DNA from: Magicicada septendecula
Lineage: Eukaryota > Arthropoda > Insecta > Hemiptera > Cicadidae
Direction of reading: 5' to 3'
NCBI GenBank assembly: GCA_034769895.1
Contig: CM068374.1
Span: 355,742,302 to 355,806,301, forward strand
Length of the DNA: 64,000 bases
Below the pieces are notes generated by a model. The model saw only the letters and a list, made by a program, of their open reading frames with translations, was not told the DNA's origin and ran no database searches. How positions within the stretch are numbered: the first letter of the stretch is position 1; every line of letters starts with the position of its first letter. A program made the position numbers and the translations under genes. This document shows positions 47,016 to 59,663 of this stretch, piece by piece.

Positions 47016-47925
47016 CAGAAAACAAAGTGCGTGAACTTAGGCTTGTCATCTGTTTGAATTCTGCCAGACAGATTTTGTCATGTGAGAGGGGAAGGTATGG
47101 GGAGGAATAATTTTTACCCAAGTCTGGCATTTTATCAATCCTTTAAAAATGCTGACTTTGAGAAGCACGTCAGCTATATTAATAAATGTACAAGAATGTA
47201 GTTTAGGCATCAATAAGTTATAGGTAGCCAGATGACAAGTGTCTTTCACATTCATTAGGCTGTAATTTTTGTGTTTAAATAAAAGTAGTGATAGTTTCTT
47301 TAACTTGTGGTTAGCACCAGATATATCAAGGAGTTGAACTATTTTAGCAGATGAACTTTTCTGATGGACATAATGTAAATTGGTGGGAAGTTGAAATGAG
47401 ACTGGAATATATTAGTAAAAAAGTATTAGCTATTAACGATTTGATATTATTTTATCAATACTTAAATTAAAAAAAGACATGTTAATCTAATTAACATCTA
47501 ATTAAGTATCTATAAAACAACTTGTACACATCAAATGTGCTAACTACTTTTAACAATTGTGTTTCCAAAAAGTTATAGCAAGATACTTTCGCCACACTGT
47601 CAATGCCAAAGAATTTTTTCAATTGTTTTTTGTAAAAAAAAGAATACCAAACCAATTTTTACAAAATTTAATTTCCATAATTTAAAACACAACCATTTTT
47701 ATAATTACATTTCAGGTCAGACAATAGAGAAATATCTTAACAGATGCACAAAGACAAGTATGGACAGTTAATTTTATATAAACCAATTTTATATTTTAAT
47801 TTCTTCACTTATTTTTCCAATTAATTTTTATTTTTTGACTTATACTGTTTTATAGTTAATTAAGATATTGTTTCCATCACGAAAACTATATAATTTTATA
47901 ATATAATTATTTCATTACCGACTCG
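47016..47925. other. AT-rich, no gene recognised
   Basis: No feature could be supported in this very AT-rich stretch. Confidence 0.45.
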
Positions 47926-48090
47926 GAACACAAAAGTTTTTTATGGGTAAAAACGTAAAAGTTTTACCTTATAAACTGAACCGATTTTCGCTTTTAAAAA
48001 GCTTCTTCAGAGGGTGCCGCTGGAAGCACTGTCCGTCTTGTTGTTGGTGACGGTATCGACTTTTGAAAGACTTATGTATCCTGTCTGGCC
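47926..48090 (-). repeat. Relic of a third Penelope-like family
   Basis: On the minus strand, FYIGQTGYI (about 48085-48105) recalls the GIY-YIG core YIGQTGR. It is followed by CTCTGAAGAAGC..TTTAAAAGCGAAAATCGG, a typical Penelope terminal-repeat box. It is distinct in sequence from element B, which starts just to the right. Confidence 0.4.
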
Positions 48091-48354
48091 TATGTAGAAT
48101 TAACATTCTTTTTTTTTTCGTGTTGGTATCCAAGTCACTTTACAATTATAGTAAAATATTACCTTATAATCAGTCCGCCGTGTGACTTCTCAATTTGAAT
48201 TTACGTAACGCGTTTCAAGGCATATGCCTCATCATCAGACGTAAAATTTAAAAACTTAAAAACACACACATCACACAAGAAACGTGTTTGTCAAAAATAA
48301 TAAAATTGAAACTATTAACATATTATGTGCACTTGTTGTTGGGTGCGCACCCGT

Positions 48355-50826
48355 TCAGGTATTGTCTGCTACTGATCGGAAATCGTTGAGCAGTCTCAAA
48401 GCAGTATCATACAGGCGGTTAGATTCAAAGTTCAATTGTTCATTCAAAACAAACTCGCGACTGCTATCATTACTATATGCATTATAAATTTCAAGCTCTT
48501 CCAAGGCATTCATGAATCGGCCCTTGTTGCATATGTGTAATGGCATCAGATTAGACTTAAAGTCTGTATAATTGTGATTGTGTTGGGTCAGATGTCGAGT
48601 GTAATTAGATTTTATATAATTGTAATTATATGTCTTTTTTGGTAAGTGTTCATGGAAGGGTTTATAAAAACCTCTTCTGGTCTGACCTATATAGAAACTG
48701 TTGCAATCATTACAGACCAGTTTATAAATGCCTGTATATTAATCTAAGTATATTAATCAGCTTATTATTGGTTCTGAAAGACATAGTATAACCAATATTG
48801 TTCATCACTGAAGACAAAATTTTTGGCATAACATACGCGTATTTCGCAGATATAAACTTTTTCTGTGTTTTATTAAGTGGACGGGGCTAGAGTTGAATGT
48901 TATTATGTTTCTTTAATAATTTATCAATGACGGAACTACTGTAACCATTGGAAACTGCGATAAATCTTATAGTATTTAGCTCAGCCTGGATATCATTATT
49001 GTCAAGGGGGACTGTCAGCAATCTGTGGATTAAACTATTATATGCTGCCATTTTTTGAGAATATGGGTGGTGGGAGTCTGCATGTATTGTATGGCTAGTG
49101 GCAGTAGGCTTCCTATAAATATTGAATTTCAATGTGTCCATTCGTCTAGTGAGGGTCAGGTCTAGAAAGTTGATTGTGTTATCATGCTCAGTCTCTAGGG
49201 TAAATTAAATATTATTGTTGATTCCATTTAACAAATTTTTGAAGGAGTCAACTTGTCTCAGAGTACCGTCAAAAATAATGAACGTGTCATCTACGTAACG
49301 TGAATAAAATTTTATCTTATTTGCGTATATGTTATTACTTAGTAGATGAGTATTTTCATAGAAATTTAAGTATATATCGGCCAATAGGCCTGAGAGGGGT
49401 GAGCCCATAGCTAGACCATCATCTTGGCTATAGATAAACCATTAAATGTGAAATAGTTTTGCATTAAAATGACTTTAAGCAAGTCAATCAGCTCATCTAT
49501 CATCTGTGCACTCATAGAAGCGTTAATTCGTAAATTATCCCTCAGTAATTGTAAAGTTACATCGGCTGGAATATTCGTATATAAATCCACTATATCAAAA
49601 GAGACCAATTTATAATTAGGTTTTAATTTAACGGTATTTATCTTATTAATGAAATCAATATTATTTGTTATGCTATGATTATTCCTTAACTGTAAATTGT
49701 CATTAATTAATCGTGCAAGAATTTTTGACGTTTTGAAACCGGGGGGCTGTAGTAAAGTTAACCAGCGGTCTTATGGGTGTGTGTGGTTTGTGGATTTTAG
49801 GCAGTCCCATAAATATCGGAGCCTTCGCGTTAATTGGCTTCAAATAACGACATGTATTATCATTGAACAAACTCGTACATTTGTTAATACAATGGTTAAG
49901 GTTTTTGATATATTTATCAGTAGGATCAGAGTTTAACTGTCTAATATTATGGTTAGAGATAAAGTCGTGAACTTTGGCATTGTAAGAATCAGTATCCTTG
50001 ATTACTAGTGTATTCCCCTTATCTGCTTTAATAATACTAGCATTATTGCTAGTTATTTTTGTTTTGATATGCCTCAAGGTTTTGTATTCTCGGGAGAATC
50101 GTGGAAGTATAAATAAATTATGTGGCTGGTTATCGTTAGATCTGAAAGTTCTAGTGAATTTATTGTTTATTAATATGTGCGCTTCGTTTTGTAAAAGAGG
50201 GTTCGGAATAGTCTTAATTGCCGCCTCTGCCTCAATGAGCTCATAAATATGTTTGTTTTTCCCGGTTGGTGGGAGATTATAATTAAGTCCTTTATTTGGG
50301 AGCACCATTTCATTATCGCTGAAGTTTATTTTAGTTAAATTCATTGTTTTGGATGGAATGTATGTTTGCAAACGATGTCAGTCTCTGTGCGGTGTTTATG
50401 TACTAATTTACGAAGTTTAAGTAGTTGATTATGGCGTGTGCGGCGTAAAATGTTAGCTGTGTATCTAAATATGTAATCAAAAACGTTGTTGATAATCCTT
50501 GGATGAATGCTGTTGAGGATAAGTAAATGTAATTTAAATAGACGAGTGTTAAGAATAGATTTTTTGATGTATAATGCCTTAATTTCTTCTCTAATATACA
50601 TCCGTTCGGCATACTGTTTGGTAGTGTTTGCGGCCTTGGAAGAGCTATTAATCTTCACAATGGCATATAATGGTGTTATGTTCTTCAGTAAACAGATTTT
50701 GTTAAATTTCATATGCAAATTCGTTTTTAGCAACTGTATTTTAGTGTTTTGGAATTTAAATACCATTTTTGCCTGGCTGGGCTCTAGTTTAACATTCATT
50801 TTTGTTCGTGTTGGTATCCAAGTCAC
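48355..50826 (-). pseudogene. Penelope-like element B RT-GIY-YIG protein, frameshifted
   Basis: Reading minus, an N-terminal extension (50826-50341, 161 aa frame) is followed by 50371-49703. That frame contains ASIIKADKGNTLVI and FMGLPKIHKPHTPIRPLVNF. Then come MVSFDIVDLYTNIPADV (motif A Asp), MGSPLSGLLADIYLNFYEN and YSRYVDDTFIIFD (catalytic YVDD). Next is KFNIYRKPTATSHTIHADS, and finally a GIY-YIG domain. Frame changes occur near 50360, 49700, 49410, 49200 and 48880. About 30 bases are missing in the GIY-YIG domain near 48737. The element is dead but recent enough for all motifs to be read. Confidence 0.85.
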
Positions 50827-51042
50827 TTTACAATTATAGTAAAATATTACCTTATAATCGGTCCGCCGTGTGACTTCTCAATTTGAATTTACGTAACGCG
50901 TTTCAAGGCATATGCCTCATCATCAGACGTAAAATTTAAAAACTTAAAAACACACACATCACACAAGAAACGTGTTTGTCAAAAATAATAAAATTGCAAC
51001 TATTAACATATTATGTGCACTTGTTGTTGGGTGCGCACCCGT

Positions 51043-51540
51043 TCAGGTATTGTCTGCTACTGATCGGAAATCGTTGAGCAGTCTCAAAGCAGTATCATAC
51101 AGGCGGTTAGATTCAAAGTTCGATTGTTCATTCAAAACAAACTCGCGACTGCTATCATTACTATATGCATTATAAATTTCAAGCTCTTCCAAGGCATTCA
51201 TGAATCGGCCCTTGTTGCATATGTGTAATGGCATCAGATTAGACTTAAAGTCTGTATAATTGTGATTGTGTTGGGTCAGATGTCGAGTGTAATTAGATTT
51301 TATATAATTGTAATTATATGTCTTTTTTGGTAAGCGTTCACGGAAGCGTTTATAAAAACCTCTTCCGGTCTGACCTATATAGAAACTGTTGCAATCATTA
51401 CAGACCAGTTTATAAATGCCTGTTTTTTCTTCTATGGGTAAGGGCATTTTAGGTCTAAGTATATTAATCAGCTTATTATTGGTTCTGAAAGACATAGTAT
51501 AACCAATATTGTTCATCACTGAAGAAAAAATTTTTGACAT
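51043..51540 (-). CDS. Penelope-like element B, intact GIY-YIG domain ORF (partial copy)
   Basis: This 165-residue frame covers the whole GIY-YIG domain with GIYKLVCNDCNSFYIGQTGR, the downstream Arg-rich helix, and HNHNYTDFKSNLMPL. It keeps the ~30 bases deleted in the other two copies. With no RT in frame it is a 5'-truncated fragment and not an active protein. Confidence 0.75.
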   Translation of the reverse strand: MSKIFSSVMNNIGYTMSFRTNNKLINILRPKMPLPIEEKTGIYKLVCNDCNSFYIGQTGRGFYKRFRERLPKKTYNYNYIKSNYTRHLTQHNHNYTDFKSNLMPLHICNKGRFMNALEELEIYNAYSNDSSREFVLNEQSNFESNRLYDTALRLLNDFRSVADNT

Positions 51541-51587
51541 AACATACGTGTATTTCGCAGATATAAACTTTTTCTGTGTTTTATTAA

Positions 51588-52741
51588 GTGGCCGATGTAA
51601 CTTTACAATTACTGAGGGATAATTTACGAATTAATGCTTCCATGAGTGCACAGATGATAGATGAGCTGATTGACTTGCTTAAAGTCATTTTAATGCAAAA
51701 CTATTTCACATTTAATAGTTTATTCTATAGCCAAGATGATGGTCTAGCTATGGGCTCACCCCTCTCAGGCCTATTGGCCGATATATACTTAAATTTCTAT
51801 GAAAATACTCGTCTACTAAATAATAACATATACGCAAATAAGATAAAATTTTATTCACGTTACGTAAGATGACACGTTCATTATTTTTTACGGTACTCTG
51901 AGACAAGTTGACTCCTTCAAAAATTTGTTAAATGGAATCAACAATAATATTCAATTTACCCTAGAGACTGAGCATGATAACACAATCAACTTTCTAGACC
52001 TGACCCTCACTAGACGAATGGACACATTGAAATTCAATATTTATAGGAAGCCTACTGCCACTAGCCATACAATACATGCAGACTCCCACCACCCATATTC
52101 TCAAAAAATGGCAGCATATAATAGTTTAATCCACAGATTGCTGACAGTCCCCCTTGACAATAATGATATCCAGGCTGAGCTAAATACTATAAGATTTATC
52201 GCAGTTTCCAATGGTTACAGTAGTTCCATCATTGGTAAATTATTAAAGAAACATAATAACATTCAACTCTAACCCCGTCCACTTAATAAAACACAGAAAA
52301 CGTTTATATCTGCGAAATACACGTATGTTATGCCAAAAATTTTGTCTTCAGTGATGAACAATATTGGTTATACTATGTCTTTCAGAACCAATAATAAGCT
52401 GATTAATATACTTAGATTAATATACAGGCATTTATAAACTGGTCTGTAATGATTGCAACAGTTTCTATATAGGTCAGACCAGAAGAGGTTTTTATAAACG
52501 CTTCCATGAACACTTACCAAAAAAGACATATAATTACAATTATATAAAATCTAATTACACTCGACATCTGACCCAACACAATCACAATTATACAGACTTT
52601 AAGTCTAATCTGATGCCATTACACATATGCAACAAGGGCCGATTCATGAATGCCTTGGAAGAGCTTGAAATTTATAATGCATATAGTAATGATAGCAGTC
52701 GCGAGTTTGTTTTGAATGAACAATTGAACTTTGAATCTAAC
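51588..52741 (+). pseudogene. Inverted partial Penelope-like element B (RT palm to GIY-YIG)
   Basis: The frame 51588-51872 carries LAMGSPLSGLLADIY up to SRYV, where the catalytic DD is lost to a mutation and stop. The frame 51925-52272 carries KFNIYRKPTATSH. The GIY-YIG part has stops and the same ~30-base deletion as the minus full copy. It is cut at 52741 by the Gypsy LTR. Confidence 0.8.
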
Positions 52742-55700
52742 TGTGTAACGTTACCAAATATGGTAGTTACATAATATAAGCTAATATAACGTCAAGTAAG
52801 AGAAAAGCATGGAAGTATGTCTAGATAAATAAACCTAAGTATATAAAAGTGTGTATCTACAAATATATTAATATAAAAATCCAACGATGAAGAAGATAAT
52901 ATTAACATAGCAACATCAAATACAAAATGAAGAAAGAAAATGCCATGAGCCAAAACAAAATATCAGTAACCAGACCCAATAGGATCCAACAGTGAGGGGA
53001 ACCGACAAAATAAGGACCAACAAACTCCAACAGCGAGGGAAATAAATAAAGATAATGACTACAACGAAAATATTAAAGAAGAAGAAAGAAGAAGGACAAG
53101 GAAGCGTACCATGAAGAGAGAAGAAGATGGATGGATCATGCAAGGACTCAACATAAACCACGTGTACTAAAGACTATATAAGTGACCAAAGGAAGTGATG
53201 ATTATCAAATATGAAAAGAAAACCAGTGTTTAACATTTAAGGAACCACAAACAATTACAGTGAGTACTTAACATAGATGTGAAACCTGTGAATAGTTAAC
53301 TAATTTCAACTGAATAAACCACAAAAACAATCCCAGTGATGAAGTTTATAGTGTAAGAAAATATGTTAATTTCATAATGAAACAGCAAGAATTAAAATAG
53401 TCAAATAAACACAGACAATGAGTGTGACTAATTTAATAAAGGTTGTGATCAATACAGATAATCATAAGACCACCAGAATAGAATAAAATAGAACAATTAT
53501 GTTATTGTTCATAGAGAACTGACAACAAATAAAAAACCTTTGTTATGTATCAAACAAAGTGACAGGAATTGAATTCAACCAATGACCAGAAAAATATTGT
53601 AATTAATACAAAAAGATTTGTGTTATTGTTTAAGAAGGAGTTGTATAAACATGTGTAACAAAATAATTAAAATATTATAGTAAGATACCATACTGAAGTC
53701 ATGTTAGTAGTAGAAAAATACTGCATTAAAACATGTGGTACATTTGTTACATAACCCCATAGGGAAGACACCTATGAAACAGAAAATCATACATGTTAAT
53801 GTAAATAAATGATCATCAACTATGATATCAATCAAGAATTTGTTATAAATAATAATAAATCCTAAGAGACAATGTATTATATTGCAGCACAATGCAAATA
53901 AAACAAAGCAAATATGATGACACAGAGATAGTAGAGATGGAACAAGTATGCCAATTTAGTTAGACAAAATACAATATCAAAACAAATACCAATGTTAATA
54001 AAAGTACTACCAGTAGTGAGATAAATATCTGGTACTACCTTGAGAACAGATTCTGAACATAATAATAACAGCATTGTAACCAAAATATTGTAAACTAACT
54101 AACTATGTACATATAACCAGAAGTAAGCTGAACCATTGTATAACTAACTAGCTAAGAAAAATACTGTATCAAAGATTGAACACAGATAGTTAAGGTTGTT
54201 ACCAGTAGTAAGAGGGAATCCCAATGCTACTTTGAGAACAGACTATGACCATAAAAACAGTCATTTTATATACAAATAATTAAAAACCAAATGACTATAA
54301 TGAAAGAACCCAGATGTAAACAAACCATGAGGAGCAAGTTATTTATGAAAAATATAACATGTAAACTTGTTTAAAAGTAAATGAAAACATTATCAAGAGT
54401 CAGAATAATGTCTAATACTACTTTGGAAACCCAAACCAAGTGTAACAATAACAATTTAGTTATTGTATTAACAAAAATAAATGACTACTATGATATGACA
54501 CAACATAAACAGACCCATTACTGAAAAATTGAAGGGTTCTGAACTAGCTAAAAGCTAACCATTATGTATAATGAATTAGGTACAATGTGTGTACACTAAT
54601 TACAATTAGTACATGATATAATTTATATAGAGAAAACCAGAAATAAGGTAACAATTGTATAAGAGAGATAGGAGGGGACTAAAACAATGTAAATAGTAGA
54701 TTAAACACAGTCATATACAAATATTCTAGTGTAAAATTATGTAAATAGACGTTACTAGTATTATTAGATCGCAATATTACTGTTTTAAATAAGAAAAATT
54801 AGTTTTAAGCACATTTATGAAAAATCAAATATGGACGCCTAAAGACGCCATAACGAGATATTGTTTAGGGAACAAATATTCCCAATTTTGAATCAAACCA
54901 ATTGAGATATGGACTCAGAGTGTTTATTTAAAAAGTGTTTTAATATAAATAAGTAAAATTTGGTGTAATAGACTTATAAAAATAAGATACACCACAGATA
55001 ATTAATAAAATCGTTCTAGTGATAGAAGTGATGGACGGAAAATAATCATTCTTAGACTTAAATTAAAGCACAGGATGTCCGCAATTCACTGACATCAACC
55101 ATTTAACGATAGGACATAGATTAAGAAAGTTATTGTGATTTTAAACTTTTCAATTAAATTTTTGTACCAGTGCTGACGTCACAAAGCCTCAAACTCAAAA
55201 CTGAATTTGTTAAAAAATTAAATATTTTAAGAAAACAAAGGCTTTTGGGTCAGAGAGTATAGTTTTTTCAACCAATAGAATGAATGAACCTTAGGCAGAC
55301 GAGAAAGAGACGCTTCGAGGAAGCAACACAGTTCACGATCAGTCTTTCGACGGAGAGGCCACGCCACTCGCCAACATGAAAAAGTTTTAATTTTGAATTT
55401 GTGCGCGGCAGTGACATTAAGTAAACCAACATACATAACCTTAACACTACACCAATATATACGAGTGAAATGTGCGGAGTTATTTATTTAAACAAGTACG
55501 ATTAGTGTATAATGTCAATCGTACTTGCGAGTGTTGTGAAAGATAAAAAACAGGGAGTACAATTTTTATTTAAATAATATTGAAACAGAAATAATAATTT
55601 CGTAAACAAATAATTTTGATACTACGCAAGTCAGAAAAGGCGAAGTATCAAAAACCATGATTGAATTATCAGAATTAAAAAAAATATTAATTGACAGTTA

Positions 55701-57161
55701 TTAAAATATTGAAAAAATATTTTAATTATTTATCATTATTAAAAAATTATGTTTGAAGCATTTATTACTAAATACGAGTAATAACAATAGTCACTCAATT
55801 GACTAAAATTGTTTTCTTGATTTTTCGATGTTTTAAAGTAAACATTATTAACTTTCATACGAAAGAATAAATGTAATCCTGATAATAATACATCAATATA
55901 TTACGAATAATGTGTTTATATTTAGATTAAGAAATAATAAATATTAAGAAATAGTTAACCATTATAACAATACCCGTTATAACATAACCTTAGAATCATA
56001 ACGGTAACTTGCCAATTTCACTGTTACCAGTCTGTTCTCAAGTAAAATCCAAACCAGATGGAAATAATAACAAGAGTTTTTTTAATAAATTTTTCTCTTG
56101 CAAATAGATAATTCTCAAAGCGAATTATTAAAATAAAGTGATACATTTTAACTGTACAAGCCAACGAGCTTGATAATTGTCAGACGAGTACTAAAAGTTG
56201 CGTGCGCATTCCCGCGTACGATAGTACCATAACTATCAGATATATGGTATTAATTTTCGATTTTTATATTTGTTTGTTTATTATTAATTATTGTTCATTT
56301 TATATCGTTATTAATATTACATCTTGTACCTGGTATCATGCTACCTAAAAGAACCTTACGAATATGGTAATTCACTGATACAAGAGAACATAACCTCTTG
56401 AAATTAACTTATTGTACAACTAACAGGTTTACCAGCCTTGAGGCTGAACAGAGTCTTATTTTGAATTTTTTATTTGTAATTATTATCTAAAAGGTTGTTA
56501 GCCATTGATTGTTCATTGTTCAAAGATTTTATAATATCTCAAATTGTTAATAAACCTCCACTTTTATTACCAGTGAAAAAGAGTATCATTTCAATTCTAA
56601 ATTAGTTCATTTATTTTTAATCAGTTCTACCAAAGGTGGCGGAAGAGTTTAAATAGATCTAATAATTCAGAATATTATTTAGATATTATTTCATTTATAT
56701 TGTGTGTGATAACTATATTGAATATTCAACCTGAATATCTATCTGTATGTAAAGTGTATATATTTCAGCGGAACCGTCACTGAACAGGACTGAAATATCC
56801 ACGTGTGGTAAGTGAGGGAGGTATATAACAGAGTGCGCGAACCATTTTAAATCAAAAAAGTGGACTATTAATACGCACCCATTAAACAATACAATCACAC
56901 TAATAACCATAATAGTTATAATCAAAACATTTTATAAAAAACAACATCATCGTAGATACCGGTGCGTATCTGCACTCACACTACACCACTTATATTTACA
57001 TCTATAAAGTTCATTTACAAGTTGGCGCTCCATCGCGGGGCAGAAGTGAGTGAAGATCCACTAAGAAGGGTTATAAAATATTACCGTACTATCTACGAAT
57101 CTATAATAATCACACAACAAACTATATATCAACACTTGTACTTCTAAAAGTTTCCGTTACA
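52742..57161 (+). repeat. Apparent 5' LTR of Ty3/Gypsy element, ~4.4 kb
   Basis: Penelope sequence stops at about 52741. TGTAACGTTACCAAAT begins at 52744 (or TGTGTAAC at 52742). The end is CCGTTACA at 57161, giving the inverted hexamer TGTAAC/GTTACA, and a primer binding site follows after three bases. No coding or nested element with clear ends was seen inside. The plus strand is A-rich and T-poor at 52800-54700, as in the 3.1 kb repeat. TGGCGCTCCATCGCGGGG lies at 57023, 138 bases before the end. An LTR of 4.4 kb is unusually long for an insect Gypsy element. The matching 3' LTR is outside the window, so the length is unproven. Confidence 0.65.
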
Positions 57162-57164
57162 AGT

Positions 57165-57177
57165 TGGCGCCCAACGT
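57165..57177 (+). promoter_or_regulatory. Primer binding site, tRNA-Lys type
   Basis: TGGCGCCCAACGT, three bases after the LTR end, is complementary to the 3' end of insect tRNA-Lys(CUU) including CCA, as I recall that tRNA. It would prime minus-strand DNA synthesis of the Gypsy element. Confidence 0.8.
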
Positions 57178-57268
57178 CTGAGCGCGGATTAGGGAAAATA
57201 TACCATAACCAGTAACCTAATCACCCCAATCCGTGAAGAGACAGCTGGTACATTACCAGCATATCAAG

Positions 57269-59597
57269 ATGTACACCAGCAGATCAAAATCGAGATCAAA
57301 GTCGAGATCAACGTCGAGAAAGAGGGCAACAGAAGTGGAGAAGGAGGCCAGAAGGGAAGAAAAGGAGGCTATGTCGACGGAAGACGTGGAAGAAATTTTA
57401 TTGGAAGTAAAAGACAAACCAATTGAACCGGCGGAGGGGGTTCAGCAGCCTATGGAGGAACCGGAAATAATACCTCAGGAAGTTCAATCGGAAATAAGGC
57501 GACCTGAACAACCGGAACAACTAGGAAGCACAGATATTATACAAGAAATGTATAAAATGTTGAAGAGAATGGAAGAAGATTACCGGTTAATGGACAGGAG
57601 AATAGAGGATGGCCAGAAATCCACTAAGGAGGAGAACCAGTCCACAAGAGAAGAATTGATCAAGAAGATGGACGAAAGCAGCCAATCCAACAGGGAGACC
57701 AACAAATCCATAGAGTCACTGAAGGAAGGCCAGGAATCACTGAAAGCGGACTTAAACAATAAAATAGAAGAAGTCAGCCGATCCACCAAGGATGACAGTC
57801 AAAATTTGAAGGCGGAATTAAACAGTAAAATAGAAGAAGCCAGTCGATCCACCAACCAAAAATAGAAGAAGGCCAGAGGGAGAGCCAGAAAAATATGGAG
57901 TTGTTAAAAGAAGAATTTAATAACCAGATAAATGAGACGAACAGGAGGATGGAAGATGGGCAAAGAAAAACCGAAGAATTGTTGGAGAAGAAAATGGCCA
58001 TAATGAAAGAAGATTTATCGGCAGAGTTGGGAGTAAAGATTGATCAGACCAACCAAAAGATTGATGAAATTAATGCTAGATTCAATCGAGACGTCGAGAC
58101 CATACAAGCTGACCACGAAAGAATATGGCAACAAATTAATATCAACAATGACAAGATGGAAGAAACCGCCAAGGATACGGTAGAAATGATTGAAAGAAGA
58201 TTGGGAGAAAATGTTGAGGAAATCGAAAAACAAATGGCCATATTAACAACAGAAATTAATGTCGAGATGTCTGAAGTACGAAAAGAGGGTGAAAATACCA
58301 GCCTGAAACTAGTACAGACAGAAAGGGACATCAACCAGCGCATTAGTGATGTGGAGAAAACCCACGGTACACAACTAGGGGTGATAGCGCAAGAGCAACC
58401 AAAATGAAGGCAGCGCAGTCAACGTTAAAAGAAAAGTGCGAAGAAGTCTCTGGAAAGGTAGACGCTATTAACCAGCAAGTGCATGATGACAAAACCCAAT
58501 TAACAGAACGTCAACGGAGAGAATTGGATGACATCCGAGACGAAATGCATCGTCTGCAAACAATCCCAAACTTCCTATCCGGATTGAGTCACTTAGAAGG
58601 CAGGGACCAGATTGAATTCCGAACCTATTCTAAAAATCCACTAGAATTCTTAGAGAGGATAGAAGAAATAATACACAGAAACCGAGAAAGCAGATGGTCT
58701 ATCATTAAAGGGATGTTGGATGAATCTTTTAAAAATACATTCGACAACTGGTGGACAGCAACCCGTCACGAAGTGGGGAGCTATGACACTTTTAAAACGG
58801 CATTTAAACAAAAGTACTGGTCGGAAGCCACACAAAACATCATCAGAGACGACATTACAAATGGAAAATTCGATGTGAATGGAAGGCAATCGATGACAAC
58901 CTATTTCTTAGGCAAAATTTGTTTGGCTAGGAATCTGGAGCCTGCAATCCCAGAAGAATGCCTGGTTACAAAACTGGCCTACCATTTTAATCAAGGTATT
59001 TCGCAGGGAAGATTGAACTCACAGATAAAAACAATTCAAGGGATGTGCGACCTGCTCGAAAGCCACGAAAGAGAAAGATATTATCAACGAAACCGACAAG
59101 TACCTAGCCAAGCATATGATCGAGGAGGGCCTGGAAATCATAATCCCACCATTCACAATGACAGGAATAGCCCAGGAAGAAATTTTAACAACCCACCAAG
59201 ATTCCAAAATCAACCAATACCACGCCAAGACGGAGGTGGCAACAACGTGAATAGAGGAAATTATAATAACCATCGTCCAGGTGGATACCAGAGAGACACG
59301 CATTACCAAAGAGGTAATAACTACTACAGGCCATATCAAAACCAATCTCCCAATCATCAACCACGACAAGGCAATGGTAATCAAAATAACAATCATTTTC
59401 GTAGGGTACACTATACCCATGCCAGCCGAGGTAGGAATCGTAGAAACTATTATCAAGGACGGAGGAGTTTCCCAAACCAACACAGTCACTCCAGTAATAG
59501 TGATAGAGAAGAAAGAGAATCCGGCTATCGATCCAACGGAAGCGACAGCAGTGGAGGTCATAGAACAGTCACGCAAACTACAGAAGTTTTACCATAA
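57269..59597 (+). pseudogene. Gypsy gag (coiled coil, capsid, basic C-terminus), two frame breaks
   Basis: Three consecutive frames (57269-57865, 57895-58407, 58404-59597) make up gag. The N-terminal part starts MYTSRSKSRSKS and contains repeated coiled-coil units (EGQESLKADLNNKIEEVSRS and relatives, ~22 residues each). The second frame is also coiled coil. The third contains a capsid-like region around LEGRDQIEFRTYSKNP and FDNWWTATRHEV...FKTAFKQKYW. It ends in an Asn/Arg/Gln-rich tail without a CCHC knuckle, so RNA binding would rest on basic residues. The breaks are at about 57866 and 58404 (an ATGA stop-start overlap). Indels in an old copy are the likely cause, though the ATGA overlap could be functional. 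Confidence 0.75.
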
Positions 59598-59663
59598 CGG
59601 ACATGGGCCTGGAAACCAGGAGCCCATAACTTCAACGTCACAAGACAGGCACGAAAACGGTGA

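Larger units (their letters stand above)
48092..52741 (-). mobile_element. Penelope-like element B, full copy plus direct and inverted partial copies
   Basis: A near full-length minus-strand element (48092-50826) is preceded on its 5' side by a direct partial copy of its own 3' part (50784-51590). That in turn meets a plus-strand partial copy head-to-head (51590-52741). The pseudo-LTR block (GTGTTGGTATCCAAGTC...AACGCGTTTCAAGGCAT...CATCATCAGACG) lies at 48119-48260 and 50811-50952. This direct-repeat plus inverted-piece arrangement is characteristic of Penelope-like elements. The plus copy is cut at 52741 by the Gypsy LTR. Confidence 0.88.

Noticed and set aside
58015-58343. Minus-strand frames across gag and pol
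   Set aside because: They are antisense shadows of well-supported plus-strand coding sequence.
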